A stretch of DNA of 56,321 nucleotides from Gracilaria caudata (Eukaryota > Rhodophyta > Florideophyceae > Gracilariales > Gracilariaceae). The notes beneath the pieces are model-generated. The model was not told where the DNA came from. It was given only the letters and a program-made list of their open reading frames with translations, and made no database searches. Of this stretch, positions 43,136 through 53,764 are shown one piece after another (position 1 is the stretch's first letter; each line of letters begins with the position of its first letter). Location of the stretch: NCBI GenBank assembly GCA_030374735.1, contig JASCIV010000060.1, positions 1-56,321 on the forward strand. Reading direction: 5' to 3'. The position numbers and the translations under genes were made by a program.

Positions 43136-44296
43136 TTACGTCTGCCCCAGAGCGAATTGTTGCGTTCGAAGTCTCCAAATCAACAGCGCCATCAGAGTTC
43201 CCACGTAGATCACCGTGAAAGAAACAATGCGAAACATGCCTTTCTTCGCGCGCGTCAACATACCAAACAAAAGCAGCACGGCGAAAGTGCTCAACGCGTA
43301 CACATGCTGTCGTATCGAGCCATGGTCCGCCACCCGCGCCAACCTCGCCACCTGCTCCGTTACCGTCGAGCGCTGCGCACACAGAAACGTGGCTCGAAAC
43401 GTCGCACAAGACATTAATAAGCCGTACACATAGCTGCATTTGACCCAAAAGCCCTGGATCGATACCAACGTCATGCTGTATGCCAGTAAAGTCATGGAGC
43501 TCATCCTCCGTCTGCGCATCGCCCCACGCACTTGACTCCAGTCAGACAGCGCGTCTGCTTCGGAGCTGGCGTACATACTTGGCAGCGGGCATTTGGTATG
43601 CCATACTCGCCGCTCCAGTCGACTTCCGCACGTAATCACAAACACGCCCAACACGAAGCCCAGAATGGTGTCGGACGGATAGTGTGCACCAACGTTGATT
43701 CGAGCAAACGCGGTGAGTGAGGCCACACCAAGAATGGCCAACCACAAGTTGAGACGATTCATCGGTTGAACGAGTAATCCTTCAAGCTGCAACGATTGCG
43801 CGATGAGCCACGAAAATACGACGGCACATACGACGGCTCGCGATGGAAACGATGAGGTACGGTCCTGACGAATGGGCAAGGCGCGACCTACCATCCATGG
43901 ACGAGGTCGATAGATGAACTTCTTGGGCACTTGACTGATAATGCCCAACACTAGCAGCACGGATGAACACAATCCGGCGGCGATGTCGTAGCCAAGGGCG
44001 TAGAGGGTGGGAGGGGCGACGAGAGAAACCTCGATGGATGTGAAGAAAGTAAGACCCATGCTGAACAGGTGCACGATGCCATCGGTTCGTCGCTGACAGA
44101 TTGCGACCAATCGATCGTCGAAGGCGGAAAAAACTCGCTCGAGAAGAGAGGGAAAGGGGAGTTGGAAACGAGTGCGTGGAGGTAACATGAAACGAGGGGA
44201 GGACGGAGTTGACGATGGGGAGGAGATGGTGTTACACTTGGAGGAGGAGGGAGGCTGTGATGAAGGCGGCGGCTGTGCTTTGGCTGTTGCGTCCAT
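43136..44296 (-). CDS. PAP2-superfamily phosphatase-like membrane protein
   Basis: The 386-residue multi-pass protein has the three PAP2 signatures in order: K-x6-RP (KKFIYRPRP, 125-133), the P-S motif (FPSRAV, 150-155) and R-x5-H-x3-D (ARINVGAHYPSD, 198-209). PAP2 enzymes dephosphorylate lipid phosphates such as phosphatidate or isoprenoid diphosphates at membranes. In the second motif the usual PSGH is PSRA, so the conserved His is missing while the third-motif nucleophilic His205 and Asp209 are kept. Activity is therefore uncertain. Residues 1-45 are Ser/Pro-rich and could be an organelle transit sequence. Six or more helices, including two extra ones at the C-terminus. Single exon, ATG at 44296. 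The divergent flank is GC-rich. Confidence 0.85.
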   Translation of the reverse strand: MDATAKAQPPPSSQPPSSSKCNTISSPSSTPSSPRFMLPPRTRFQLPFPSLLERVFSAFDDRLVAICQRRTDGIVHLFSMGLTFFTSIEVSLVAPPTLYALGYDIAAGLCSSVLLVLGIISQVPKKFIYRPRPWMVGRALPIRQDRTSSFPSRAVVCAVVFSWLIAQSLQLEGLLVQPMNRLNLWLAILGVASLTAFARINVGAHYPSDTILGFVLGVFVITCGSRLERRVWHTKCPLPSMYASSEADALSDWSQVRGAMRRRRMSSMTLLAYSMTLVSIQGFWVKCSYVYGLLMSCATFRATFLCAQRSTVTEQVARLARVADHGSIRQHVYALSTFAVLLLFGMLTRAKKGMFRIVSFTVIYVGTLMALLIWRLRTQQFALGQT

Positions 44297-46047
44297 GCCT
44301 CATCAGGATGCGTGATTTTGAGGTTGGTCGTTTATGACGGCGGCCTGCGAGAGAAGGGAGGGAAAGGGCGGACGCAGCGCGCGCGCGGGGAAGGGGGGGG
44401 GGGAAGTAAAGCTTCGAGAGAGGCGGCGGCGCGCGTGCGAAGAGGGAGGCGGGCGAAACACACGACGCGACGAGCAGCGAGTGCGCGACACGCCACGCGC
44501 GTGGAGCTGTGCGTGAGCGCCAGCCGCTTGTGATCAACAAATGCAAAGCTGCTTTATTTATTTGTTTTTTGGTATTTGTTCTTTTTTTCTTTTCCTTTCC
44601 TTTTTGTGTGGTGCGGTGTTTGTTCACGATGCGCGCGGGGAGCGCGGGCGAGCGCGGTGGCGCGCGTGAGAGCTTGGACGCACGCCGGGCGCCAAATTCA
44701 GCGTGCTTGCGTACGGCGGTTGGCAGCGAGCTGGGCGCGTCGTTTGCGCCGCGCTTTGCTCGCCAAGTTGATATGCATATCCGAGCGCGAAAGTCCGACA
44801 TGTTGTTCGCCTCGCTCCGCTTCTGCGCGCGCGCTCGTCTCCCAAAAAAAGGTTTGGGGACGCTTCGTCCTCGCTTTTGCGCGTCGGCGGCCGTAACATT
44901 ACCTCTTTCCCAAGGGGAACGCTACCTGTGCTGTTTACCTTCATCTCGGCAAGAGAAAAAAAATAATAATAAAAGACACGCGGAAAAAGGCACGTGCTGA
45001 AAAACACGTGCCCCGCGTGCGTGCTCCCTGTGATCACATGACAGCAGAGTTGCTGTCCACACCGTGTAACCTCCCATGTAAGGCTCCGCTGGTGCGTATC
45101 GTCGGTGCCTGCTCCTACATTGCCGTAGAACCTTTTGCAGGATGCATGATGATCATGCTACAAGCCCAAGCAAAGAACTGTAAAGCTTCCCATGTACCTT
45201 CATAGTCACAGACGAAGAGCGGATCGTCCATTCTTCATTCGCTTCCGCTCTTCAAGCGTTAACATGCTCCAACGGCTTGCTCTTGTATGCGCGCGTTGCA
45301 CTCCATCCAAATCCTCTCATGCCTTACCCCCGTCCAGCAACGAGAGCTCAAGCTCAACCACTTGGTCCCCTGCGCACGCCCTGTTCCCTCGTGATCGCGC
45401 GCACTACCGTCGCACATCTCGCATGATGATATCCGTGAGCATGTTCTCCAATTGGTCCGTGGGCGCGCAACCAAGCAAGCGCACGCGCAACCGCTTGATC
45501 ACCAGCACTTCGATTCGGTTTCGACATGCTTTGTTACCCTAGTGCATGCAGTGCTCACCCCAAGAGCGCTTTCTCCCCTGCTCACCGTTGCTGAGACTGG
45601 ACCGGCCTATCTCGAGATCCTGCTGTGCTCTGAATCGCAACACCTCTCGCTTCGCCTTCAAAGCCATCACCAAAGCGCTTTGTTTCCGTGTGCGTCTGCA
45701 CGTCTTCTGTCTGTCCCGGATAATCATCACGCTGTCATTGGGAACACATTCTTCCGGTCGAGTTATCCGATATCAAAATCTATCTGTGCTCCCATTTCCC
45801 CCTTCGACTTGTTTCTTAACGAGCATCTCGTGTCATTCAATCTTGGCTTGGGCCCATTGCCGCATGAGAGCCCTTCTTGGAACAGAACTCATGCGCAGAA
45901 ACCCGTGATCAAAATCGTACAACCGTTTAAGGAAACAGCGAACACTGTAGAAATTAGAACAACGAAGATCACCTTAACAAACCACACACATCGTCTGTAC
46001 AACCATCTGTTCAAGTTAGCGCCACCAAAACTAAGTCTACCTTTCCT
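44297..46047. other. 1.75-kb intergenic region
   Basis: The first 300 bp are very rich in CGCG and G (G11 near 44392-44402) and produce spurious Arg/Ala frames on both strands. A long open frame on the plus strand (45452-46060) overlaps the SANT gene's end and has non-coding composition. A minus-strand frame at 45539-45730 is basic and helical-looking but has no family match. No gene called. Confidence 0.45.
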
Positions 46048-47571
46048 CTACGAAGATTGACTATCTTTTGACAAAGTAACAGAGGTATCTCTGCTTATCC
46101 TACCAGGCCCTACAAGACAACCCCCCTCAGCTGCCACCTGATCATCTCCACTCGGCAACACCCCCTTTGCTCTCAGGATGCGCAGATGATTGGCACACTG
46201 TTCGTGAGTTCGACGGGGCGAGAAGTGTTTTGCCACACGTCGTCTCATCTCCGCTTCCCCCAGTGCCTGGAACTTGCTCACAAGTTCAATAAACAACTTA
46301 TTCTCTTCCACCGTCCAATTGATTCTTCGTCGTTTCGTCACCACTCCTTCGTTGTCCATCTCCAAAGACCTTCGCTTGCGGTTCCTTTTCGACGATCGAG
46401 TGACAGCACCACACATTTTGTGGTTAATTTGCTTTGTTGTCTCCGCAAGCTTTTCCTTCGAGTTGCATGGCGTCACATCTTCCTTTAAGAATGAACCACG
46501 TTCCACCTGCTTCCCTTGCTCATCATCTTTCGCACTCTTATATTCCAAGTTGTCACAAGGAGTACACTGTTCACCAAACATCTCCTTGTTCCCTTCCTCG
46601 CCCTCTACTTTCAAGGACACTTTTACCTGCTTGTCCTTTCCATTCATAGGGATCCTAATCTTCAGTCGACTATTCTTCCCCGGTAGTGATCCGGGCGCTG
46701 ATTTTCTTTTCACCGTGTCAGTAACTTTCACAGCTTCCTCACACATTGTAACCTTTCCATCACGTGTGGCAGTCTCTGTTACTCCATGCTCTTGAACAGG
46801 AGCACATCGTTTCGGCTTGTCCCCAAACATAGCTTGTGTAACAGGTTTGTTAATCGGTTCCACCACCTGAGCTTTTCTCTCACAGCCACTGCTCTTTCCA
46901 TAACTTTGAAGTGCCTGGTTCTTAGCGGAGAACACGTCAATAATCTGACGTTTCACAGCATGCAGTAGTTCAGCTTCTTGATTGTAGATTTGTAGAATAA
47001 CAGAAATCAGGTACGAATAGTCTCCTAGATACCTTTTCAGTTGAGTATCGTCCTCTTTCCCCTTTGTACTCTCTTTGGTAGACTGGATAGTTAACTCAGC
47101 TGAAGAAAGTAGTTCACGAAGGATGGTCCAACCTGCCATCCTTCCTCCGATGGATGACTTCAAGTCTTTGCTGATGGCGGAAAACTTGTCCACCACGTCA
47201 AGCTTCTCGGACTCCACGAGTAGTGAAGCTTGAAATAATAAGTCGAGATTGTTCATTCTGGAAGCAATTTGTCTTCGACGTTCAACTAGCCGCGATTTGT
47301 TTGAGCAGAACTGGCTCACTGTCGAAGCAGGGATAGACAGAGATCCCTTAGCGATTTTTGTGGTCACTGGATAAGCAAAAGCTGTGGAAGAGCCAAAAGA
47401 GCTCACGAGAACACAGAAAGAGGTCGACACAGATTGAATGTTTGGGTGGGGGAGGGGAGAGAGAGAGAGAGAAGTTTCAATGTTTGCGCATGATTGCCCG
47501 TTTAACGTCGTATTAGAAGATACGGTACATAGTGCGTACTGGAAACTCTCCAGGCAACGGCAAGAACTCAT
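46048..47571 (-). CDS. SANT/Myb-like nuclear protein
   Basis: About 507 residues from the first ATG (47571). The only recognisable domain is near the C-terminus: NWTVEENKLFIELVSKF...MRRRVAKHF...THEQCANHLRIL, a SANT/Myb-like three-helix fold with spaced tryptophan or aromatic anchors, preceded by basic nuclear signals (KRNRKRRS, TKRRRINW). The centre is Lys/Glu/Ser-rich and probably disordered. The N-terminal third contains a helical block (about residues 95-225: SRLVERRRQIASRMNNLDLLF to KRQIIDVFSAKNQAL). The first 80 residues look less coding-like and include a (CT)n stretch (about 47457-47472), so the true start may be further in or an intron may be hidden there. Role unknown; DNA or chromatin binding is inferred. 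Confidence 0.7.
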   Translation of the reverse strand: MSSCRCLESFQYALCTVSSNTTLNGQSCANIETSLSLSPLPHPNIQSVSTSFCVLVSSFGSSTAFAYPVTTKIAKGSLSIPASTVSQFCSNKSRLVERRRQIASRMNNLDLLFQASLLVESEKLDVVDKFSAISKDLKSSIGGRMAGWTILRELLSSAELTIQSTKESTKGKEDDTQLKRYLGDYSYLISVILQIYNQEAELLHAVKRQIIDVFSAKNQALQSYGKSSGCERKAQVVEPINKPVTQAMFGDKPKRCAPVQEHGVTETATRDGKVTMCEEAVKVTDTVKRKSAPGSLPGKNSRLKIRIPMNGKDKQVKVSLKVEGEEGNKEMFGEQCTPCDNLEYKSAKDDEQGKQVERGSFLKEDVTPCNSKEKLAETTKQINHKMCGAVTRSSKRNRKRRSLEMDNEGVVTKRRRINWTVEENKLFIELVSKFQALGEAEMRRRVAKHFSPRRTHEQCANHLRILRAKGVLPSGDDQVAAEGGCLVGPGRISRDTSVTLSKDSQSS

Positions 47572-49470
47572 CGAGGTTATTCGTTTGAATTGCCCCAAAA
47601 AGTAACTGGAGAACTAACTCGAACAACAACACAATCGTCGTGATAGCTGTCTGAACGTCCCCTCATCTCCTGTCTTACCGGGGGCTTACAATTATGGTCT
47701 CTCCGACGCTGACTAATTCCAGTGAACAGTGCATTTGAGGTGAGCACCATTGCCATGGTCCCCTGGACCAGGTTTCATGTCGGATTCTTCAAAATAAAAT
47801 AGCAGTTCAAGAAGGTTAGGACCTTCTACTTCACGTCGCATTGCAGAGCTTTGAATGTGTGGTTGTCAAAGTGGTAGCGAATTATCAGCAGTTTGTTGCT
47901 TTCACGGCGAAGGCAGACTTACCCTTGCATGAGGGCTCTTCTTACGCATATTATTGCTAATGGCAAAGTTGGCAGCAAAATGAGCTCATGTCGTAAATGC
48001 ATTCAATGCGACTCAATGATTTGCTCCTTGAAAGCAACTCAACCAAAGGAGAGGCCTAATCTCGAAGATCGGCGACTTTCATCTGTGAATTAGTGCAAGC
48101 TCTAGTTCTACCTATCATTAAGGAGAGCTTATTTTTGGGACAACTGCTACTTTCTTTATCAAAATGGAAGGCAACATGCTTTTTCCGTTCGTGGCATAGA
48201 TGCATTGCACTACTTCGCTTTTTTGTCTTTCAAAGCGAAAACTTCTTAGAATATACTCATTTTAGCGAAGAGCCGGCTGCTAATCGAAGAAAGGTTGAAC
48301 TCCAACAAAAGGCTGGAAGGCTGTAAATGTGAAAAGGTGTTCCGATGGACAGATGACCGTTACCTGCTCGCTCTAAGCGGTCCATTGCGTCTTTCCGTTC
48401 GCTCGAGGCCGAAATCCTCGTCGCTATTTCAAACACTCCTCGGCCGATCTCCGCAAGGAAGGAATAAATTGGTGGAACTTGGAGTTGTGGAATACACTCG
48501 AACATAAAGACACTTCGCGGAGAAGAATAAATACCTTCGGGCTTGGGCTTTGCTGGTTCTAGCAAGGTAGGTAGAGTCCCATGAAATATATACAATCCAA
48601 TGAATACCAAGCAAAAGGAAAGCGGAAGAAGGGATTGCTTTTTCTACCATACAAAAATCACCATCATTCGTACCTGAATCGGTTGCCTTTTCTCCGACCC
48701 AGAGGCATATGCGTCTGAAGACGTACTCATATCTTTGACTTGAAGGGCATGTTGTGCCATTCTTCGTCTTGACGCCTAAGGGTACGGAACAAATAATCAC
48801 ACTCATCATCAATACGCATTCAAATTATACTGGAGAAGGGAGAGTGGAGGGGCCGAGAACAAACAGCACCCATCGAGATTCACAAGCTCGATAATGGCCT
48901 TGGCCCTTGCAAGTTTTTAGGCTTAATAACAGAGTTCCACGTTTGACGTGCTTTTTTTCGTTTTAAAGGTGAAGACCCCATCGAGTCTTGCATGTTTGTC
49001 GGAGCGACTGTAACAAATAAAGTTCATATCTGTATCCATTCGATACGTTGGCAAGCTCAGCAACCAAGCTTGCTTGCCTCAACAACTGAAGAGACACTTG
49101 CCCGTACAGAATAATAATCTTACACGAGGGCCACTATTTGTTCGCCAATTAAAGATCGAACGCGACTGGCGGATTAACAACACCCATGGAAGCCACCGAG
49201 AACGCTCTCGCATGAGGAAGCACTGCATGCCCATAAAGGCGTCTGTCTACTTGGCCGTTGTCAACTCAATTTTCATCAAGCACGCAAGACCAAGCGTATA
49301 AAACTGTGACACACAAGTGTGCTCCGGACTGTGAAGAACAACATGTCTTCGTTTATTGGTTCCGTACAAGGTAAAATCTGGAGCTTGCCGTAAGACGAGC
49401 AACTCTTCAACATGGGGCGCATCCACAGTTTAACACGTCTTATCAATCGAAGGCGTTGTTGTTCATCACA
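47572..49470. other. 1.9-kb intergenic region with a possible small spliced gene
   Basis: No gene called with confidence. On the minus strand between 48812 and 48257 there are well-formed splice sites and stretches of protein-like frame (see findings), but three alternative joins are possible and no family is recognised. The rest is AT-rich. Confidence 0.4.
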
Positions 49471-51165
49471 TCAGGTCCATCGACGATGGTTATGAATCAT
49501 GTTCTCAGGAACAAGCCGTCTCGCAACCAGCACATCCATGCGACTAATAACACCTACAAGACGTCCATCATCGACAATGGGCAACACCCCCATAGTGTCC
49601 TCAGCCACCATCTTGGCGGCTTCATAAAAAGGCGTGGTAGGGCTCACATTGACAATGTTTTGATGCATCCAGGCAGCAACAGGCATCGAATACGCCGCAT
49701 ACCCCCTCTTTCTCTCAGCCAGTTTAATATCTTGCACAGATATCAGCCCCAAAAGTGACAGGTCGTTATTGACAACGGGCAGTATCTGGTGGCCGTGCAG
49801 AACCATCAGCGCCCGTGCGTCACTGATCAGCGACGTCGGTAAAACAGTTACCAAATCAGTGCTCATGAAATGGGAAACGGGGCGCGGCTGTGGAATTTGC
49901 TTGGCGGCGTCGGCGACGAGTTGTTGAACCAGCTGGTGCGCCCTGTGTTCCGTAACCTTTAGAGACGCGGAAGCCGCACGTGCGTGTCCACCGCCACCCA
50001 GCGGCTGGAACAGGCTGCGAAAATCAATTCCATCCACGCGCGCACGCGCCCTGCCAATAATAGAAAGCTGCTTAACGTCGTTCTGCGTCGACGCAGCGGC
50101 GCTCGACGACTCTGACCGTGACGATGCCGTTGCGCCGCCTGACTGACTAAGCGCTTTTCTCTTCGATTTTCTCCCCCTCGAGTTGAGGTACGCCAGAATG
50201 AGCACGTCCACGTTGGCGATCTCCAGCACATCGTTCGCTACTGCGCTCATCCCTTTAAGAAACGTCCTTCCGCTTAGAATTAAGGACGCAATCTCCACGC
50301 CGTTCACGCTATGCCTCTCCAAGTTAGCCAATGCAGTACTCAGCGCATTCTGTTGCTCGTCGGTGAGCATGGTGTGCGAAAACTCCGCGATCGAACGCTG
50401 AATAGCGCCCTGAGACATGAGCCAAGCCAGCGCATCAACATCGCGCGGCGTAGTATGTTCGAACGTAAGCGAGCCAGTATCGGAATGAATGGCAAGCGCT
50501 AGCAAAGTAGCCTCCGCCGGCGTCAGATCAATCGCCGCGTCACGAAGCTTCTCGCAGATAATAGTGGCAACAGCGCCCACAGGCTCTACGATCACGCGCA
50601 AGTTTTCGTTACGAATGTCACATTGACGACCAAGATGATGGTCATACACCTCAACCTGTTGCGCGTATGTAGGCCAATCGGCCGCAACGCCCAGTCGATC
50701 GGAACGCACCGTATCCACGATACCCACCCATCTCAGTCGCATCGGATCTACTGCATGCGCATTGAGAATCTTGTACAACTGTCTGTGCAGCGACAGAAAG
50801 CGACGAACAGCCGGTGACTCGCCTCCGGGCGTCACCACCAACGTGAGTGGACCCCTGAGCTTCGCGAGCCCCACCGCCGCCGCCAGAGAGTCGAAGTCAG
50901 CGGTAGAATGGGTGAGAACAATGTCGAGGTCCTTTTGGACACCAGCGCCATTTCCATTTGCTTGCACCGTGTATTCGGCGCCTCGCGACCGCGCCGGTGC
51001 GTACGAATGTGACGCTCGGTCCGTTGCACACGCTCGAACGTATACTGAGCGCGTGCGTGGAAGAAGATTCGAAGCGGAAGAAGCTCTCTGATGCGCTATG
51101 AGCGCAGGCGCCGCGGTGAAGGTGACGCAGAGGCGCCTCATGTCGCGCACGAAGCGCAATGTCAT
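49471..51165 (-). CDS. DHH phosphoesterase with paired CBS domains, organelle-targeted
   Basis: The 564-residue protein has an Arg/Ser/Ala-rich N-terminus (1-65) resembling a plastid or mitochondrial transit peptide. The DHH domain follows: TADFDSLAAAVGL (88-100) with the first metal Asp pair, VGIVDT (147-152), YDHH (174-177) and VGAVATIICEKL. The DHHA1 domain has the GGGGHARAA signature near 395-403. Two CBS domains end the protein (about 430-485 and 495-555). DHH-DHHA1 proteins hydrolyse phosphodiester bonds in short oligonucleotides, cyclic dinucleotides or PAP. In cyanobacteria the DHH-CBS-CBS order is normally followed by a tRNA nucleotidyltransferase domain; here the frame ends after CBS2 and no such domain follows. 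Ser-rich insert (about 340-365) between DHH and DHHA1. ATG at 51165; single exon. Confidence 0.88.
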   Translation of the reverse strand: MTLRFVRDMRRLCVTFTAAPALIAHQRASSASNLLPRTRSVYVRACATDRASHSYAPARSRGAEYTVQANGNGAGVQKDLDIVLTHSTADFDSLAAAVGLAKLRGPLTLVVTPGGESPAVRRFLSLHRQLYKILNAHAVDPMRLRWVGIVDTVRSDRLGVAADWPTYAQQVEVYDHHLGRQCDIRNENLRVIVEPVGAVATIICEKLRDAAIDLTPAEATLLALAIHSDTGSLTFEHTTPRDVDALAWLMSQGAIQRSIAEFSHTMLTDEQQNALSTALANLERHSVNGVEIASLILSGRTFLKGMSAVANDVLEIANVDVLILAYLNSRGRKSKRKALSQSGGATASSRSESSSAAASTQNDVKQLSIIGRARARVDGIDFRSLFQPLGGGGHARAASASLKVTEHRAHQLVQQLVADAAKQIPQPRPVSHFMSTDLVTVLPTSLISDARALMVLHGHQILPVVNNDLSLLGLISVQDIKLAERKRGYAAYSMPVAAWMHQNIVNVSPTTPFYEAAKMVAEDTMGVLPIVDDGRLVGVISRMDVLVARRLVPENMIHNHRRWT

Positions 51166-53764
51166 GCGCCACTCTGGCTAGCGTTTGGGATTGATGCGCA
51201 TCGAAGCTCGTTTGACTATTAGCCTGTATCTGCGGGAGCCAGTTGATCGGGTGGTCGAGAAAGCCCACACGTTGCACCGTGCACAACATCATGTTGACAT
51301 GATGACGATGCGCTGCACATCCACCACAACGACATCCGCACGTGATCAATGACGCACTCTTGCTCTCTCTCTACGGTATGTACTCCGTACAAGGATAGCA
51401 CTGTTAGACTTCGCTTCGCATTCATCTGAAGACAAGCAGATTGCATTACTCGCATCTGTCCTGAAGTTCGCGCGCAGTTACGTTACCATAGGGGTAAACA
51501 GAGTAAGAGAGTTACAGGTAAAGGATTGACATTGTCACGCTCGTTAACAGCTACGATAAATGCCTCAGCCGAGACGGTTTGCGCATTTTCTTGGGACACA
51601 ACATTGAGACCAGAGACCAATGGGTCCATGAACGACATGTTTAACCTCTCAGCAAGCCCGTCCTCCTTCACACTACACAGCAGTGCGTTGACTTTCATCC
51701 CCACGAGGATAGGAGAGTTGTCGGCAAGGGCATTGCAGGCTGCATCAAACCAAGTTGGGCGGTTGGACTGCAACTGTTAGAGGCTGGCGTCCCTCGCAGG
51801 AAGGGCTCCAACGGAGACTCTGGACAAGTGCTTTCCAGGATTCTCCTCGGAGGAACTACGCTATGGTCGGGTGGTCGTGCAGGGAACGCGCTGGTTCTTT
51901 CTCCTGATCTCGCCGATGAAATGAGGATTGGGTCGAAGGGCGTCCTTAATGATTCTTTGGCGGCCAACGGGGTACATGCGAAACACCTTGTCGTGATGTG
52001 CTCCTCTGCCGACGATCTCTAGAAGATGAAATACTGAGAAAGGCGATAGTCGTTGGTAGCGAAACGCTGCAGCGACTTAAACACCTTAGAGACCTGATGC
52101 TTTCTTCCTACTATGTACAGTAGCCCAGTGTGTCAAGCATGGCTTTGGATTTGCAGTTGGTGGCTGCAGTATTGAGGGAAGTCTTATACGTTGTTGGGGT
52201 CCTGAGCAAGACCTCCGCGCACCGATATAGATCGAAAACGTGTTCGTGAATGTGTGTGTGTGTGTGTGTGTGTGTGAGGGTCTGAGGTTGTGAATAAGAT
52301 TAGTTGAGCATCAGAGCCAGAGAATCCCAGAAGCGGCCGACGTATCGACATCTAGAAAGCAGATAGCCCCGGTACATACGCGACTTGGGCCTCTCGTTAG
52401 GGGGGGCTTGCTGCGTCAGATCTCAGCAATCCGACCTGCGGCTTGGTTGCTTCAAGTGTTCTTCATTATTTTGCTCTGCCACCTCTGTAATGCTGTGAGA
52501 GTGAGTCGTAACCGAACAACAAAATTCGTTTCTCGTCCCTTCAAGCCTATCACGTCAGTTCACCTTAAATTCATTCTCCATGTCAGATACAAATCTATAC
52601 AAACTTCGGTCGTATCTTTTCCGAGGCCCTTGACGTCCTCGGCTCGTCACAGCACCAAGCAAAGTTTTGCTGGTTGAGGACGTCGCCCTGCAAAGCCGAT
52701 CATTTCCGCCCCCTTTGCTGTGAACCAGCAAATCTCTAAGTGCACGGTGCACAGATCGAAGTTTCGATATATGTCTCAGCAGATGGTTCAGAAATCGGCG
52801 CGACCTCACGAGTTTTAGCTGGCAGGCACGAGTGAAGACTTACTGTGTGTTGCACATTGTTTCACATTAGCTGAATTCACCAGCTGAGAAGCGAGACGAG
52901 AGGTTCCGCAAGCATTGTAAAATCCGTTGGCATCATTTGTTGGTGCTGCTCTTCGCATTGGATTGGATCCCAGCGTGTAACTATTGTGACCGAGTAGAAT
53001 GACAACCAACGCCGGTTCTGCGCGTCGAGGACCATTTCGGGTGGCCCGTATGCACGCGATAAGATTACGCTTTACGCACTCGAGATCATGATCATGATGA
53101 TGATGATTCGGTATGTGAGCGATAACCAATTGCCTTCCCAGTGATATCGCAAGTGTCCAAGCTTCGCTGTACCAACATCAAGGAAACGATTCGCGAAATA
53201 AGCCTGACCTCACAAAACGGGATCAGCATCTGCCAGCGCACAGGCACGCATATGTGCCTTCTTGCACGTTCACTGAGTGAACTTCACTCCATCGCACCGT
53301 CACCATTCAAAATCTCGCGCAACGCCACCGACTGTGGTTAATCCGCCTCCCCTACAGCCAATCACATCGGGCACGACAACGGCAAACCACACATGCAAGA
53401 CGAGCGCGGCTCTGGTGCGGCTCTGGTGAGGCCTGTGCATTGCTCTGGCAGAATTGCATCTTCGTGCGAAAGCTCTCTCAAGAGATCTTCGCGTCTTCGC
53501 CAGTTTGTTTCAGCGCACCATCGCAACACGTCATGATTCCACCGCACTCTTGCCGTTGCTCTCTCAGTCGTGAGTTGCGTCTCGCGCTTCTCGCGCGTAG
53601 AAAAGCTCCTACTGGATAAGAGAGAACTTCTTGCCACTGCGCGTTGCTCAGTTGGTTGCTGCCAGTTTCACATCGACTGTTGCTACGCTTCGTGTGAACA
53701 CAGTTGAAGGGATTTGTTGAATTTCCTGCCTGTCTCAGAAGGTGTGCCTTTCCGTTGAACAGTA
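51166..53764. other. 2.6-kb intergenic region, partly ambiguous
   Basis: Between 51483 and 52025 both strands have open, protein-like frames without clear starts (see findings); I could not decide which, if any, is real. The TG microsatellite is at 52251-52276. Downstream of 52300 I saw nothing; the frame at 52408-52677 starts at TTG and lacks any signature. Confidence 0.4.
52251..52276. repeat. (TG)13 microsatellite
   Basis: Uninterrupted TG dinucleotides for 26 bases. Confidence 0.95.

Noticed and set aside
45452..46060. 202-codon plus frame ending in the SANT gene
   Set aside because: Starts in GC-rich DNA, is Ser/His/Leu-rich without motifs, and overlaps the 3' end of a supported gene on the other strand.
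46274..46795. 173-codon plus frame
   Set aside because: It is the antisense shadow of the SANT-like gene: Phe/Ser/Leu-rich as expected opposite a Lys/Glu-rich protein.
52408..52677. Signal-peptide-like plus frame
   Set aside because: Starts at TTG with no ATG in frame; no homology evident.
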